This document shows, in pieces, positions 36,200 to 48,660 of a stretch of 64,000 nt of DNA. The stretch spans positions 1,302,001 to 1,366,000 of the forward strand of contig NC_052110.1 of NCBI RefSeq assembly GCF_012273895.1, in the 5' to 3' direction. Under the pieces are notes generated by a model that did not search any database, had not been told where the DNA came from, and saw only the letters and a list, made by a program, of their open reading frames with translations. The stretch is from Zerene cesonia. Taxonomy: Eukaryota > Arthropoda > Insecta > Lepidoptera > Pieridae. The position numbers and the translations under genes are program-made. Numbering within the stretch: the first letter of the stretch is position 1; the number at the start of each line of letters is the position of its first letter.

Positions 36200-36611
36200 T
36201 TTTAAATATAAGTCGAATAAATTAAAGGATATAATACTTGAAACTTGAAGCATCATTGTTGTTATCCGTTTGACCTCTAGGGTCACTTATAATTCGAAAT
36301 TCCCATACATCTCCACAGTATACGGTCAGTAACTCAGTGAGAATTGACCATAGACGCAAGATCGTCAACTATTTAATCCTATAAACTCTATACAAGTTAT
36401 TTAATTCAGTGATTAATTGAATCATCACGATAACAAGTAACAGTTCTTTATTCAGATTTCGTTGGGAAAGCGTAACTGGTTTGCAATTGAAATGTTTATA
36501 AACATATTATTGAGTATTACTTGTATTTATCTTTTCAACCGACGTCCAACAACGAAGGAGGGTCTCGATACGATGTCAGTTTTTATATGTGACTTCATAA
36601 CTCCGTGGGTT

Positions 36612-36955
36612 TTAATGGAATGGTTTGTATGTGGTAGTCGACCGCGCTTCGGCACGAATTGGGCCTGCTCGCACAGAAGACCGGCGTGAAATAGCATTCT
36701 GCTGTGTTTCGTTCGGTGAGTGTGGGAGACGGAGGCCCATATCCTTTTCCTTACCCTCCCCAGTCCTTTCCTTTATTCCTATCGCCAATCCTTTCTTAAT
36801 CCCTTCCCAAAAAGTCGGCAATCCGTTTGTAGAGGCGTAAGGTCTCCAATGGACCTTATGCCTCTCCAAATGTTCATGGGCGGTGGTAGCGCTTACCATC
36901 AGGCGTCTCACCAGCTCCATTGCCGACGGTAACAAAAAAAAAAAGAAAAAAAAAA
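36612..36955 (+). mobile_element. Poly-A retroposon, family B, longest copy
   Basis: It contains TAGTCGACCGCGCTTCGGC, GACCGGCGTGAAATAGC, GGTGAGTGTGGGAGACGG, AAATGTTCATGGGCGGTGG and CTCACCAGCTCCATTGCC, with an A-rich tail to 36955. AATGGAA at both sides may be a short target duplication. Open frames on both strands here are the repeat, not genes. It may be a SINE of the Metulj type or a LINE 3' end; recall of the family name was not checked. Confidence 0.85.
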
Positions 36956-37977
36956 TGGAAGTGATAATGTTTGTGTTTGTTATGGAACTATTGTCAGTTG
37001 GTACCATTTAAGAAATTGTAGTGGTACCTTCCCCCGAAGGTCGCCATCGACCATTTTTGTAGAAGACAATTATTTCAAGTAAGTAAATACTAAACGGGCA
37101 TAACTAAAGAGCTGTAACCCATTGAGTAGATAATGATTTTCATATAAATATAACTCAATTTGGTAATAAATATAAAAGACGATTTTCGTTAAAAATTTTA
37201 CGCAAGCATCAGAATTTTCACACATTAAATTAAAAGATATCAAAATCTCTCTATTGTAGATACAATAATAAGACCTATTTCAAGCTTACTTGAAAACATT
37301 TTCATTGTATTTTCACTTAAAGTATTGAAAACATAATCACGAACCGCCTATTAGCAAAACCATAAACGAACCGAATCATTTACAAGCATACTTTGTTACC
37401 AAGCTATGCCTATCTTTAATTAGCATCTAACAAGTTAACTACAGACATTAAAATTACTTTCACATTACCCGCCATAATTAGTCGTACCAGAAATATGCAA
37501 AAATATTTCAAATTCAAGTTACGGAGATATTTAAATGAACGAATAAAGCGGAATTACTGAAAACAATTTGATACTAGGTTTAAATCAGTCGCCATCAGTA
37601 ACAGTTAGGCGATTACAGACGATTATATACTTAACGACAATTATCTTGATGCCACTGAAGATTGGCTTTATAAATAGATTCGATGGAACAAGTCTTGAGA
37701 AAGTTATAAAGGCTTAAATCAAGCGCAACGAAATTGTGATATGGTCATTGGAAACAACCTTTTATTATATCTAGAATAAAGTGGGCTTTTTTAAGCTATC
37801 GACCTCTTTTCTAAGATTGTGTTTTAACAAAATATACTGTATGCTTTGTGTATTCGTCCGGAAATTGATTGGCAAATTTTATACATTTTGGCCGTTACCA
37901 CGCCCGTTGTTCGAAAAATAGCGTTTATTAATTTAGTAGTAGTAGTCTTAAAAGTACAGAAGTCTTTGATTCCAATA

Positions 37978-38142
37978 CTGCGGTCACTCGCGTGATACGC
38001 GTGTAAAAAGTAGCCTATGTGCTAATCCAGACTATAATCTATCTGACAATAAACTTTCATACGGATACGATAAGCTGTTTTCGTGTGAAAGAGTTTCAAA
38101 CATCCCTTCGTACAAATTTTCACGTTTATAATATCAGTAGGT
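37978..38142 (-). mobile_element. Non-autonomous Helitron, diverged
   Basis: Minus-strand start CTACTGATATTATAAACGTG; shared internal block CCAGACTATAATCTATCTG (plus reading) with 6573-6771 and 45243-45391. Confidence 0.65.
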
Positions 38143-38380
38143 TAACCCGTTTCAATCACGTGCGTGCAAACATTCGAGGAATGTACGAATTTTTGGGATA
38201 CATACAAAAATTAAAAAAAAAACCATACATAGAAAAGTTTACAAATGCCATGCGGGTGTGTGTATGCGTGCGAGTGTGTGTAAGCGACATAATACTCGCG
38301 TAAAATCAAACCCAGCAAAGTAATAGATAAACAATTCTCACAAATATTTACCTATGCTTTTAATACATATAGGAATATTA

Positions 38381-38548
38381 TCTACACTAATATTATAAAG
38401 AGGAAAACTTTGTTTGTTTGGTTGCAATGAATAGGCTCAAAAACTACAGGACCGATTTTAAAAATTCTTTCACCATTCGAAAGCTACATTATCCACGAGT
38501 AACATAGACTATATATGTACCACGGGCGAAGCCGGGGCGAACAGCTAG
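38381..38548 (+). mobile_element. Non-autonomous Helitron, second family
   Basis: A|TCTACACTAATATTATAAAG start, CTACAGGACCGATTTTAAAA, CACGGGCGAAGCCGGGGC and a CTAG|T end. Related copies are at 44934-45092 and 4762-4925. Confidence 0.85.
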
Positions 38549-39020
38549 TGATAGATAAAAATAGACTATGATTTTAAATTGTATGTTTCAAATAATTCAT
38601 TGTAATAGTACTACAATTCAATCTGTCAAAATCCACGAAAGCTGATAATTAGAACTTGGATCGAAATCATAAATCTTTATAAATTAAGATAACTCACAAA
38701 AAATAAGCTAGTATTCGAATGTAGGTACCATATTACTGTGAGGCAACACACCGTTTATATAAAACGATACAATATTACAGTTAATTGTTTATCCAATTAT
38801 TATGGTATAGTAAATCATAGGGCGATTAAATATAATCAAACTATCGTCTTCAACGGAGATACTTATTTAATAATAATGTATTAGAGATTTTTCTATCTCG
38901 GTAGTCATATTCTTTGAACGAGCGGATTGGCCTATAAGATAAATACGTCTTATTATATTACAACTTAAAGTTTTCTATAAAGGACGATTTTTTTCAACTT
39001 AAATATTTATAGTGTTTTCT

Positions 39021-39178
39021 TGTGTTTGATTTCACACGAATATTATACATTTAGAAATTAAAAACTTTTTAAGCTTAAGAGACCACGCTCGCTGTAAAGT
39101 GTTCGAAACGTCGGGTTAATAATGTAATGAATAAATCGCGTTTAAAATCCGTTAAAAAAGTTTTTAATTTTTAAATAT
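39021..39178. mobile_element. Family C element with inverted arms
   Basis: The left arm TTTAGAAATTAAAAACTTTT (from about 39051) is matched by the right arm AAAAAAGTTTTTAATTTTTA (to about 39174). The core again has ACCACGCTCGCTGTAAAGTG. The left outer part TGTGTTTGATTTCACACGAA is the reverse complement of the outer right flank of the copy at 8466-8690. Confidence 0.7.
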
Positions 39179-40324
39179 TTCTTATAAATTTGAAGATATA
39201 AGTAATTTTTCTTCTTAAAAATAAAATCGTTTTTATTTGTTATGATAAATATCACGTTAACTTTCAAATAGTATCCTTTAAAATGTATTATTGTATTACG
39301 TATTTTCGTAGGTCAACACTTTCATCACAATTTACGTCGTCTTTATACACAAAAATTGTTTTATTTGATTAAAACGTTTTTAATATATAATATATGACTA
39401 TAAAACGGATTTTTACGTAATTTCTTACATGCACTATCTTATAAACTTTCGTAAACTCACTTCGCATGCGTCATTCCTGCCACAGACTATAAACCACTGA
39501 CACTAGCGATGCTAATTGCTCTTACACTGTCATTTATTTAACTTCACAATTTTGACAGATATAAACATTCATAAATTACGTTTAACGCTCGCTTTGTCTG
39601 TGGCCCGTGTACATCGTTATTCATATGCTAGCAACTACAATTAATAAGCTAAGCTTCATAAGCATTTGCATACAATGTGCGATGACAGTGACGGTTTGAC
39701 GCAGCTATGTTCTGTCAGCTTCTTATTGGATGTGTTTTTGTTAACAGCTTTTTGTTTAATAGGTTATTTAACAGCTATCGGGCATCTGTTGGATGTTATG
39801 AATCTTACGTAAAGCGGTTGACCTTTGTTTTTGGGATGTCCGTTGAAAAGTTCCTTTTAAGATTTGTTGATTATTGGGCAATTTTAAAAACACTATTGTA
39901 TGGTTATATAATTTTACTGTAATATTTGTGGAGAAACAGTGTATAAAACATATTTTTGAAATACAAAAGGACAAGTTAAAATGCTGAATGCTTATTATTT
40001 TTTTTAAACTTGGGAAAAAAACACAAATTATTGAGTGGTTCATTAGATTAATTATTCTACGACTCAAATAAAGTCTACATACGAGCACAATGTAATACTG
40101 GATGACACAACAGAATGAAAAATTCAATGCCAAAACTGATAAGGATTTATGATCGTTGCATTGTGAGTGCATTCGTAATATGTGTTTTCTATACACGTTT
40201 ACGTTATATTTAAAATAAGTATAATTTCAAAAAAATAAAAAAAATGCGCTTGAATTATAGAATCGCCTAATTTATGTCACGTGCTCACGGGGTTATAGGT
40301 AGGTAAATACGTAAGGAAAGTATT

Positions 40325-40397
40325 TTATCCTGCCGACCTTTATCAGGATAATACGATAAACTTGTGAAATTATTGTGTTGTCACCGATCCTTGATAA
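40325..40397 (+). promoter_or_regulatory. Cluster of five GATA motifs upstream of a candidate first exon
   Basis: TTATC/GATAA cores occur at 40325, 40340, 40347, 40355 and 40393. A putative initiator-like TTTAGTTCG lies at about 40414, and the candidate start codon is at 40577. GATA factors drive gut and fat-body expression in insects; assignment here is inference. Confidence 0.35.
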
Positions 40398-40576
40398 ATG
40401 TACATAGTTTGAATTTAGTTCGTCCGTTAGAAGTGAGTAAAAATCCAATCTAAAGGAGTCTGTTAAGTGCTACATACAAACATACAAGTAAAAAAGCGTG
40501 TTAAAAAGTGTAAATCATCCAAACATTTGTTACAAATTGGTAACCGACGTAAACAAATTTAAGCCCAACCAACAGA

Positions 40577-40704
40577 ATGGCCACTGGTCTTTTTACTTTT
40601 GTCAATACGTTCGACTTGAAGAAAAACAATGATTCATTGAAAACAAAACCAGCTGGTATCTTATCTGAACGGCTACTGCGCTACGCGGGACCGGCTTTCT
40701 TATG
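40577..40704 (+). CDS. Candidate first coding exon (42 codons)
   Basis: An ATG in good context (AACAGAATGGCC) opens M-A-T-G-L-F-T-F-V-N-T-F-D-L-K-K, continues through K-P-A-G-I-L-S-E-R-L-L-R-Y, and ends A-G-P-A-F-L. A donor-like GTAATC follows in phase 2 after TG. If no splice occurs, the frame stops at TAA (40706-40708) after 43 codons. Support is balanced composition, Kozak context, a long AT-rich 5' leader and a GATA cluster upstream. No downstream exon was identified, so this may be chance. No family recognised; the end resembles the approach to a membrane segment but that is speculation. Confidence 0.35.
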
Positions 40705-43084
40705 GTAATCATTTGGAAAGCATTTGTGAGTTAGTGACACGTGACATAGCACGAAATATGACCGTGATAAACTTGTGCACGTGTTTTTTTTTCTAGTTTT
40801 TAACTGTTCTTGATGACGATGGTTGGTCAATTTCGTAGAAGGTACTTATTTTTTGTATTTGAAATTATAAAATTTGTGGAAGACATCGTTTATAATTGCA
40901 TTTATCTTTTATCCGTATAGGTAGGTCTACTATCAAATTTAATTATTATTATATTATATTTATATTTTTTTCAGAAAATTATGTCGTCTTTAAATGTTCT
41001 CTTTTTATTTACATATCTACGTGCTATCCTCATACGCTAATAGTGTGACTTTTTTTTAAGGCAGGCAGGAAGGCATTGTACAAAAATGGGCTTTATGATT
41101 TTAACTCACAATTCAATTACAGATATCCAAATAATGTGAATATTGTAAAAGATTATTGAATTAAAATTTAAGGTTTTAGCTTCAATTACAATATACATAC
41201 ATACATAAATAGAGCCATATCGGCTGTATTTCCCAAATGTAATAGAATTTCGAAATGTTGGCTACGTTCAGATCTTTATCGTTCTAGTTTCTGCTTTGAA
41301 TTGTAGTGGTATTATTATTTACACAAGTTATATTCTAATGTCTTCCGATTCCTTAATTCTCTGATTCAGGATTGAGAATATTTTGGGACATTTGCCACTA
41401 AACCTCAGTTTTCTGACATGTCTTGGTCCAACCCGTATCAAGGAATAAAGCTTGCGGGAACCCGCTTTTGGGCTCTAAATTTTATGTTATTTTACTGGTA
41501 TTTAAATATTTTCGGCCCGTATCGAAACACCAATTCCAGAAGCTGTGGTTCCTGACCTCATATTTATGGGCTTTTTTATCCGAATTTAAGTGGCCGTTTT
41601 GGTATGTTTCATATTTTATGACTGTTAATCATATGTGTTACAATTTGGGCGAGTGGCTTTTTATGTATATTCGGGATTGAGTAAGTTTTTCAATTTTATT
41701 GCAGCGCCATCTTGTGAGTGAAAAACGTAAATGTATTTATTGTTCGGGATATCACGTTGTTGATATTGGAAATGTCACAATACGTGTATCTCAAGCAATT
41801 TAATATTGTTTATTACACTTTTACTTCAACTATTATGCTTTGCAGAAAACGATTATTCTTTTTTACAAAAAAGGCAATCGACGTCCTTGCAGGGGTACTA
41901 ATTCTAAAATCGGCCCTAATGATAACAATTTCCTCTCAAACTCAAAAAGTATCTCGTCAATCGGTTGAAACCCATGGAGTCGTTGAGAAACAAAAAATAA
42001 TTGAGTACCTCTTTCATGTGTTTTAAAGTCCCAAACTTTGCGTCGTGTTGAGTTGGAAATCAAATAAACTAAAATGTTAATTCTTTAATATTAATTTTTT
42101 TTCTATCACACTTGACGTTAACATGAATGTTGTAATTTCCTGTAATTGAAGGTGCAGAAATCTATGAATGTGGCAGGCTTTTCGAAAATGTAAACTGTGT
42201 CCTTTGTTGGAAATTCATTATTAATAAATAAATAAATAAACTTCTTTTGCAGCTGTTGAATTTTGAAAATAGAATTTAATGATCTCAAAATCATAATTTT
42301 TCATTTGTTCTTATCATGAATACATAATTGGCGATAATTGTAATAATGCAATAATATTACATTAAATCATATATTGTTACGTTTTTCAAATAACTGGTTA
42401 TATTAATATTTGTTTTTACGACGGTTGTAATAAAAAGTTGATATGCTATAATTTGTTGCTTGTAGCGTAGGCGCGGAGCTACCGACTATCTGACAGCAAT
42501 CAAAGTTATATCGATTCATATTTCAATGAATTAATGCAACCAAAAGAGGTACGAAGTAATTGCTAGTAAGAGTAAATGAACGTGAAAGGATCTCAGTTTT
42601 TTTGTTCGTAAGTCTCACTCTCCAAAACTACATGGTCTCGTTTGAGAAATATGATAAAGTATTAGTTTAAAAAGATATAGGCATGTGCACTAAAAGTAAT
42701 TTTTTGCAGTTTATTTTATTTAATAGGAAAATAAGGGTTACAAGACGAGATATAATTATTAATGTATAGCATCTTAATATCAAAACACAGTATATTCAAT
42801 TATGACTTAAGTATGCAAGAAATATAGAAATAAATGTTTTACCTGTGACCAATTTTTATTGCAAATGCTCTTAAGCTTATTTGTAACTCTCAAGCTGAAC
42901 AACAGCTGAAGTGATTTTTATGAAACTTGGCACTTACAGAGATAGAATCAAGAAAAGATGTAGATAGCTTACCCCCAGAAAACTAATCAATAATATGAAA
43001 CTATTACATTATATACACTAAAGCATTTCCCTTTATTTCGCTAAGTCAACAAAATAAAAATAAACAATCGACTTCACGTCATAT

Positions 43085-44229
43085 TAGTCCAAGAAAATGG
43101 GTAGGGTAAATGCGAATTTGAGATTAAAACTTGAATTTTTGATATAATTTACTTTNNNNNNNNNNNNNNNNNNNNNNNNNNNNNNNNNNNNNNNNNNNNN
43201 NNNNNNNNNNNNNNNNNNNNNNNNNNNNNNNNNNNNNNNNNNNNNNNNNNNNNNNNNNNNNNNNNNNNNNNNNNNNNNNNNNNNNNNNNNNNNNNNNNNN
43301 NNNNNNNNNNNNNNNNNNNNNNNNNNNNNNNNNNNNNNNNNNNNNNNNNNNNNNNNNNNNNNNNNNNNNNNNNNNNNNNNNNNNNNNNNNNNNNNNNNNN
43401 NNNNNNNNNNNNNNNNNNNNNNNNNNNNNNNNNNNNNNNNNNNNNNNNNNNNNNNNNNNNNNNNNNNNNNNNNNNNNNNNNNNNNNNNNNNNNNNNNNNN
43501 NNNNNNNNNNNNNNNNNNNNNNNNNNNNNNNNNNNNNNNNNNNNNNNNNNNNNNNNNNNNNNNNNNNNNNNNNNNNNNNNNNNNNNNNNNNNNNNNNNNN
43601 NNNNNNNNNNNNNNNNNNNNNNNNNNNNNNNNNNNNNNNNNNNNNNNNNNNNNNNNNNNNNNNNNNNNNNNNNNNNNNNNNNNNNNNNNNNNNNNNNNNN
43701 NNNNNNNNNNNNNNNNNNNNNNNNNNNNNNNNNNNNNNNNNNNNNNNNNNNNNNNNNNNNNNNNNNNNNNNNNNNNNNNNNNNNNNNNNNNNNNNNNNNN
43801 NNNNNNNNNNNNNNNNNNNNNNNNNNNNNNNNNNNNNNNNNNNNNNNNNNNNNNNNNNNNNNNNNNNNNNNNNNNNNNNNNNNNNNNNNNNNNNNNNNNN
43901 NNNNNNNNNNNNNNNNNNNNNNNNNNNNNNNNNNNNNNNNNNNNNNNNNNNNNNNNNNNNNNNNNNNNNNNNNNNNNNNNNNNNNNNNNNNNNNNNNNNN
44001 NNNNNNNNNNNNNNNNNNNNNNNNNNNNNNNNNNNNNNNNNNNNNNNNNNNNNNNNNNNNNNNNNNNNNNNNNNNNNNNNNNNNNNNNNNNNNNNNNNNN
44101 NNNNNNNNNNNNNNNNNNNNNNNNNNNNNNNNNNNNNNNNNNNNNNNNNNNNNNNCTCAAAGTAAATTATATCAAAAATTCAAGTTTTAATCTCAAATTC
44201 GCATTTACCCTACCCATTTTCTTGGACTA
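43085..44229. mobile_element. 71-bp perfect inverted repeat bracketing an assembly gap
   Basis: 43085-43155 and 44159-44229 are exact reverse complements over all 71 bases. The left copy abuts the gap and the right copy is 3 bases from it. Each outer end is TA followed by GTCCAAGAAAATGGGTAGGG. A DNA transposon with long terminal inverted repeats and TA target is one explanation. An artefactual fold-back join of one contig is another. Confidence 0.7.
43156..44155. other. Assembly gap of 1000 N
   Basis: Placeholder gap lying between two perfect inverted repeats. Confidence 0.99.
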
Positions 44230-44933
44230 TATCACAGAATACAAGCCGAGGCCAGTGACCCAAAATAAGAATAAGATGATATTTTATTTTCAAGATGCGA
44301 GTACTATCGTGGCATAAATTAAAGGGTTTATATTTTCTCTCTTTCTTATACCACGTGTTTTGGTGGGACTCGGCGGGTGTACGGTCCGCAAATGGGTACT
44401 AATGGTTTTTCTAATATTCAATTATTATATTGTTTTATACTCTTAGTACTTTACGATTGTATATCTTATTATTGCAGTTCAGGAAGAACCAAGTCGAACT
44501 GACCGGTTATTTGCTCAGTTATTAAGCAGTTTTTCATTATCATCATTATCTAGCAGTTTCCGATGAATTTTCTGGCTATGTCTTAATATTTATAAATGGA
44601 TATAGATATAGATAGAACATATTTCAGCGCAATACACAGCGCAAATACAATTTTACAATAAAATATAGAACAAACAATGATAATAAGCTATGAATAATTA
44701 GTGGTGTGCGTAAGAATCATGACTGAAATAAGTTCTTGTTGGTTTTCAGGCTTATATCCTTTTAAATTGATATTCAAAAGTTACATTGTTTCTTTAGAAT
44801 TCTATACGAATGTAGGTTATTTAGTCCGTTATAATAAATTCCAAAGAGTATTTGAATGATTTCAATAGAATGAACATTATTATAAATGTTCTTTAATTTA
44901 CCGATACTTATGTGTGATATAACTATAATGTAT

Positions 44934-45092
44934 TCTATACTAATATTATAAAGTAGACATTTTTGTTGTAATATTTTCACACAAAAACTGCTGGACCGAT
45001 TTCAAAAACTCTTTCAACATTTGAAACCTGCATCTTCACTGAGTTACACAGGCATATATATGTACCACGGGCGAAGCCATGCAAACAACTAA
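44934..45092 (+). mobile_element. Non-autonomous Helitron, second family
   Basis: TCTATACTAATATTATAAAG start, AAAACTGCTGGACCGATTTC, TGTACCACGGGCGAAGCC and a CTAA|T end. Same family as 38381-38548. Confidence 0.8.
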
Positions 45093-45242
45093 TTAATTAA
45101 AAAGACTAGGTAAGACAAGCTATCGAAAAATATTGTTGATGTCATAATAAAATATAACCGATTTAAGAAAAAAAAAACGTGAGGAACATAAAACACGTTA
45201 AAACAAGATCACTTTTAACAGGATATCATTGTAATATACGAT

Positions 45243-45391
45243 ATTAGCTCTAAAAAGTAGCCTATATGCTAATCCAGACTATAATCTATCTTTGTACCAA
45301 ACTCCACACAGATACAATAAGCTGTTTTCGCGTGAAACAATAACAAACATCCGTCCATTCTAACAAACACGCGTTTATAATATTAGTAGGA
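45243..45391 (-). mobile_element. Non-autonomous Helitron, 3'-truncated
   Basis: Minus-strand start TCCTACTAATATTATAAACG; the internal CAGACTATAATCTATCTTTG block is present. The GC-rich terminal hairpin is missing. It lies about 150 bp from the copy at 44934-45092. Confidence 0.75.
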
Positions 45392-45894
45392 TATTTTCAC
45401 CCAATATCAGAGCATAAAACTATTTTATGCATTAGATTATATCTAGCACATGTTCATAAATGCCTCCATCACAATAACGTCCTTATTTATGTGCTGTCTG
45501 TAGCCGAATGGCCCTACAAGAAATCATTAGTACCAGTAATATTTATAACTGCATAAATCTGTCGCAAAATATATGCGTAAAGCTTTTTATTGCGATATTA
45601 TCTATGCGTTTTGGTCAAGCGTGATATTTAATTGTGTCCTTACTAACTTTTAACCATTTTTTCCTCTGTTATGCTTCCATACAATACAAAAGATTACAAT
45701 TAATTTGTGCACAATAAGAGAAAAAAAACACAATATATACAACAATATGCGATACAATAATATACAATATGCGATAATTGGTAAGGTTAAAAAATGTATG
45801 GTTATCGCATATCGTATATTATTTAGCAGAATTAGATTTTTCTCAAGATTTTTGAAAGTGTGAAAGATACATATTCTTTTTTGTCATAGCGGCA

Positions 45895-46012
45895 ACTGAA
45901 TTGGTGGTTCGTCTGATGGTAAGCGATCACCACCGCCCATAAACATTCGCAGAGGCCTCTGTGTTGCTCACTTTTAAGGGGTAAAGGGAAAAGAAAGGAT
46001 TACCGACTGGAA
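45895..46012 (-). mobile_element. Poly-A retroposon, family B
   Basis: The minus strand reads CTTTACCCCTTAAAAGTGAG, GCGAATGTTTATGGGCGG and CTTACCATCAGACGAACC. The A-tail is eroded. Confidence 0.75.
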
Positions 46013-47040
46013 AGAATAAAAACATATCAAATTGAATTCAAACACGATTTAAGTTTATTCATTATTTTAAGATACTAACCAAACCATGCATTTGAATGAT
46101 AAGGCTAATCACAATGTGAAGTACATGAATCCATGTTGTAAATGTGTTAACATAAATCTGTTGTTTTCACTGATATTTTGATGGATATAAACTTTTAGCT
46201 ATTCGACCCGTAAACCTTATCACAATGTGTTTTATATCTTATTATATTCAAACATAATATAATATATTATAGCATTTTATAATATATAAAGTGTAATATT
46301 TATTTAGTCTATACTTACAATCTCAATGGTATACTGCAAATGACTCCAGTCTGTTAGCAGTCATGGGCAATGCCTCTCAGAAATATCGAGTGACTATCAT
46401 TGTCAGACATGAAATATTTTTATTACATTTGCATGGATTTTATAGACACCATGTAGTTTTTTTTTTTATAAATGTCTAGTTAATATTATTCTGCTCTTTA
46501 TAAGAGATATAGCTTTAAATTTGAATTACTAGCTATAATCAGTGTCTTTTCCTGCGTCGTCCCGTAACACGCTAGTAAAGTTACGTTACTTAAGTAGTAG
46601 GCTCATATGACGATTCATAAACGCTTCTTAACATCTAGTCTTTAAATAAATGCTTAAGTTTGAGTTTTAAAGCGTATGTGCTAATACAGACCAGCTATAT
46701 CTATGTAAAATTTCAACTGATTTCCATCATCCGTACATCCAACCTCATAAAACTACACATTCATGATGTTATATGTACATTGTACGATGTACCTACGAGG
46801 ACCATAATCGAAACTTTACTTTGGTCACTTTAGTGTAGTAAATATTTACTCGGTGCTTTATATATAAAGTTGTATTAGTAGGACTATTTCACAATAATTT
46901 CCAGTATTAAATAACACTACATAAATAGGATTAGATCTATTTTGCAACCAGTACACAATATCACGATGATTACCGTTCGGTATCGTATAAACTTGTTGGC
47001 TACTGGTTTTACGCTGTGCATCTGTGTAGGTGTGTTCAAT

Positions 47041-47057
47041 GTGTGTGTGTGTGTGTG
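47041..47057 (+). repeat. Microsatellite (GT)n
   Basis: Eight GT units plus a G. Confidence 0.9.
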
Positions 47058-47339
47058 CGACCAACAGATTACGCACAAGTTTGTAATGATCATTCTTTGG
47101 CATTGCATGTGAATAATTGTGTTGTATGATGCTTTTATAGCTCATGCTTTTGTCGACGGCTTCGTACGCGTTTATTCGACACAACCCTTTACCCGTAAAA
47201 ATTTCCTGCTATCTTTGAAATATCAAAATTCCTATTATATTAATCATATAATAGGATCTAATTATATTAATCATACTATTCCTATATTATTTAATGGATA
47301 TTATAATAAATATAAACCTTCCTTTTGATTGCCCTATAT

Positions 47340-47451
47340 ATTAAAACACCTCATCAAAATCGGTTGGGTAATTTTAAAGATCTAAGCATACAGACGCACA
47401 GACGGCGTAAAGCGACTTCGTTTTATACTATGTAGTAATATGAAGCTCTTA
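47340..47451 (-). mobile_element. Helitron 5' part, third family
   Basis: The minus strand reads TTACTACATAGTATAAAACG followed by AAGTCGCTTTACGCCG and ACCCAACCGATTTTGATG. It matches the 5' part of 50716-50909 and 55015-55219. Confidence 0.65.
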
Positions 47452-47863
47452 AAACCGATATTCATACTTTGGCTTCATCCATTTATAAATTATACTGTGT
47501 ATGTTAATAAATATTCTTGGTATATATATTTATAATACAAGACTTATAATCAATGTTAAACCTCATTGTTTCTGATATTCTGCATTATGTGAAAATATCA
47601 CTAACAATAGAGATAATATCCTAAATATAAGAAAGGATCAAATAATCTGCGATAATGCGATTTACTTCTATAATACGGGCGGTATAATTCCCTACAATCC
47701 CAAAATAATAAGCCAGTTCGTTATAATGACACTGGTGTGTGGATTATGTATTTAATATTGTAATGAATAATATAAAAAATACTTTAATTATTCGTTAAAA
47801 TAAAAATATTTATTAAAATGGTCTCACGTCTATAATAACTTTATATATTTAGGCTTTCATACA

Positions 47864-48067
47864 TCCTACTAATATTATAAATGCGAATGTTTGTGAGTAT
47901 GTGTATGTGTATGTTTGTTACTCTTTCTCGCAAAAACTACTGAACCGATTGTAATGAAATGTGGTACGTAGACAACTGAACAACTGGAATAACACATAGG
48001 CAACTTTTTATCCCGATATTCCTATGGGATACAGACTTACGCGGGTGAAACCGCGGGGCGAAGTTAG
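47864..48067 (+). mobile_element. Non-autonomous Helitron (Lep1-like)
   Basis: A|TCCTACTAATATTATAAATG start, ACTCTTTCTCGCAAAAACTA, TTTATCCCGATATTCCTATG, GCGGGTGAAACCGCGGGGC and a TTAG|T end. Nearly full length. Confidence 0.9.
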
Positions 48068-48489
48068 TTTGCATAATAAATGGTTCACAAATCTGCTCAG
48101 TAGTTTTTATTCATTTCTTTTATTTAACACAATTCGTTTACATCATTAGAGCACTTCAACTCCGCCGCTCAATTTCTTCTTAGAGACACTATGTTTCATT
48201 TTACTGCTTTCTATTGAATTTATGATTGCATTTTTACTTCTTTCTTATTTGAAATTCATAGTTTTTAATCGGCCTAACTCTATGTAAGTTATACAATCAT
48301 ACGTAAAAACTATTTGTTATATCTATTGCTATATTTCTACTATGCATTTAGATACATAATAAATACGTATTGAAAAAATAAATGGAAATATATTTAAAAG
48401 CAACAGAATAATCCAAAAAGGCGAAGCAACAAAACGAAATGAGAAAAAAAAGATCCGTCACGAACATAGGCTAGGGAGAGAAAAAAAAA

Positions 48490-48660
48490 GAAATAGTGGT
48501 AAACAAGTTCGTTTATTTTCTTACCGTCCCTCTCTCACTTATAATGATTTCATATGAACATCTCTCTCGCACCGGCCGAACGTTGGACACCTGTGCTTTA
48601 GTATCCCCAGAGTAACAACGACCTCAAAGACGTCTAATTGCATAGGAGCACAAGTACCTT
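48490..48660. promoter_or_regulatory. GAGA-rich, CpG-containing island
   Basis: The minus strand carries GTGCGAGAGAGATGTTC and AAGTGAGAGAGGGACGG, resembling the paired GAGA motifs at 34530-34640. A minus-strand ATG here opens 34 codons (M-Q-L-D-V-F-E-V-V), ending at TAA, without splice support. A distal regulatory element or promoter is possible. Confidence 0.28.

Noticed and set aside
36462..37007. Overlapping open frames of 70-131 codons on both strands
   Set aside because: They lie on a GC-rich poly-A retroposon of a family present at least six times here.
39707..40196. 71-codon plus and 142-codon minus frames
   Set aside because: AT-rich, Phe/Ile/Cys-rich translations without splice or start context, typical of chance frames in this DNA.
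41699..41716. GCGCCATCT words (also at 56241 and similar ones at 697 and 62165) as CTCF-type insulator sites
   Set aside because: They fit only the core of the consensus and occur too often in lepidopteran repeats to call without binding data.
41423..42026. 85- and 102-codon plus-strand frames, hydrophobic in part, one ending beside GTAAGT
   Set aside because: The donor would follow an in-frame stop, no matching acceptor and phase were found, and the neighbouring frame is equally open; treated as chance.
43084..44160. 358-codon minus-strand frame
   Set aside because: Almost all N; the visible part is an inverted repeat.
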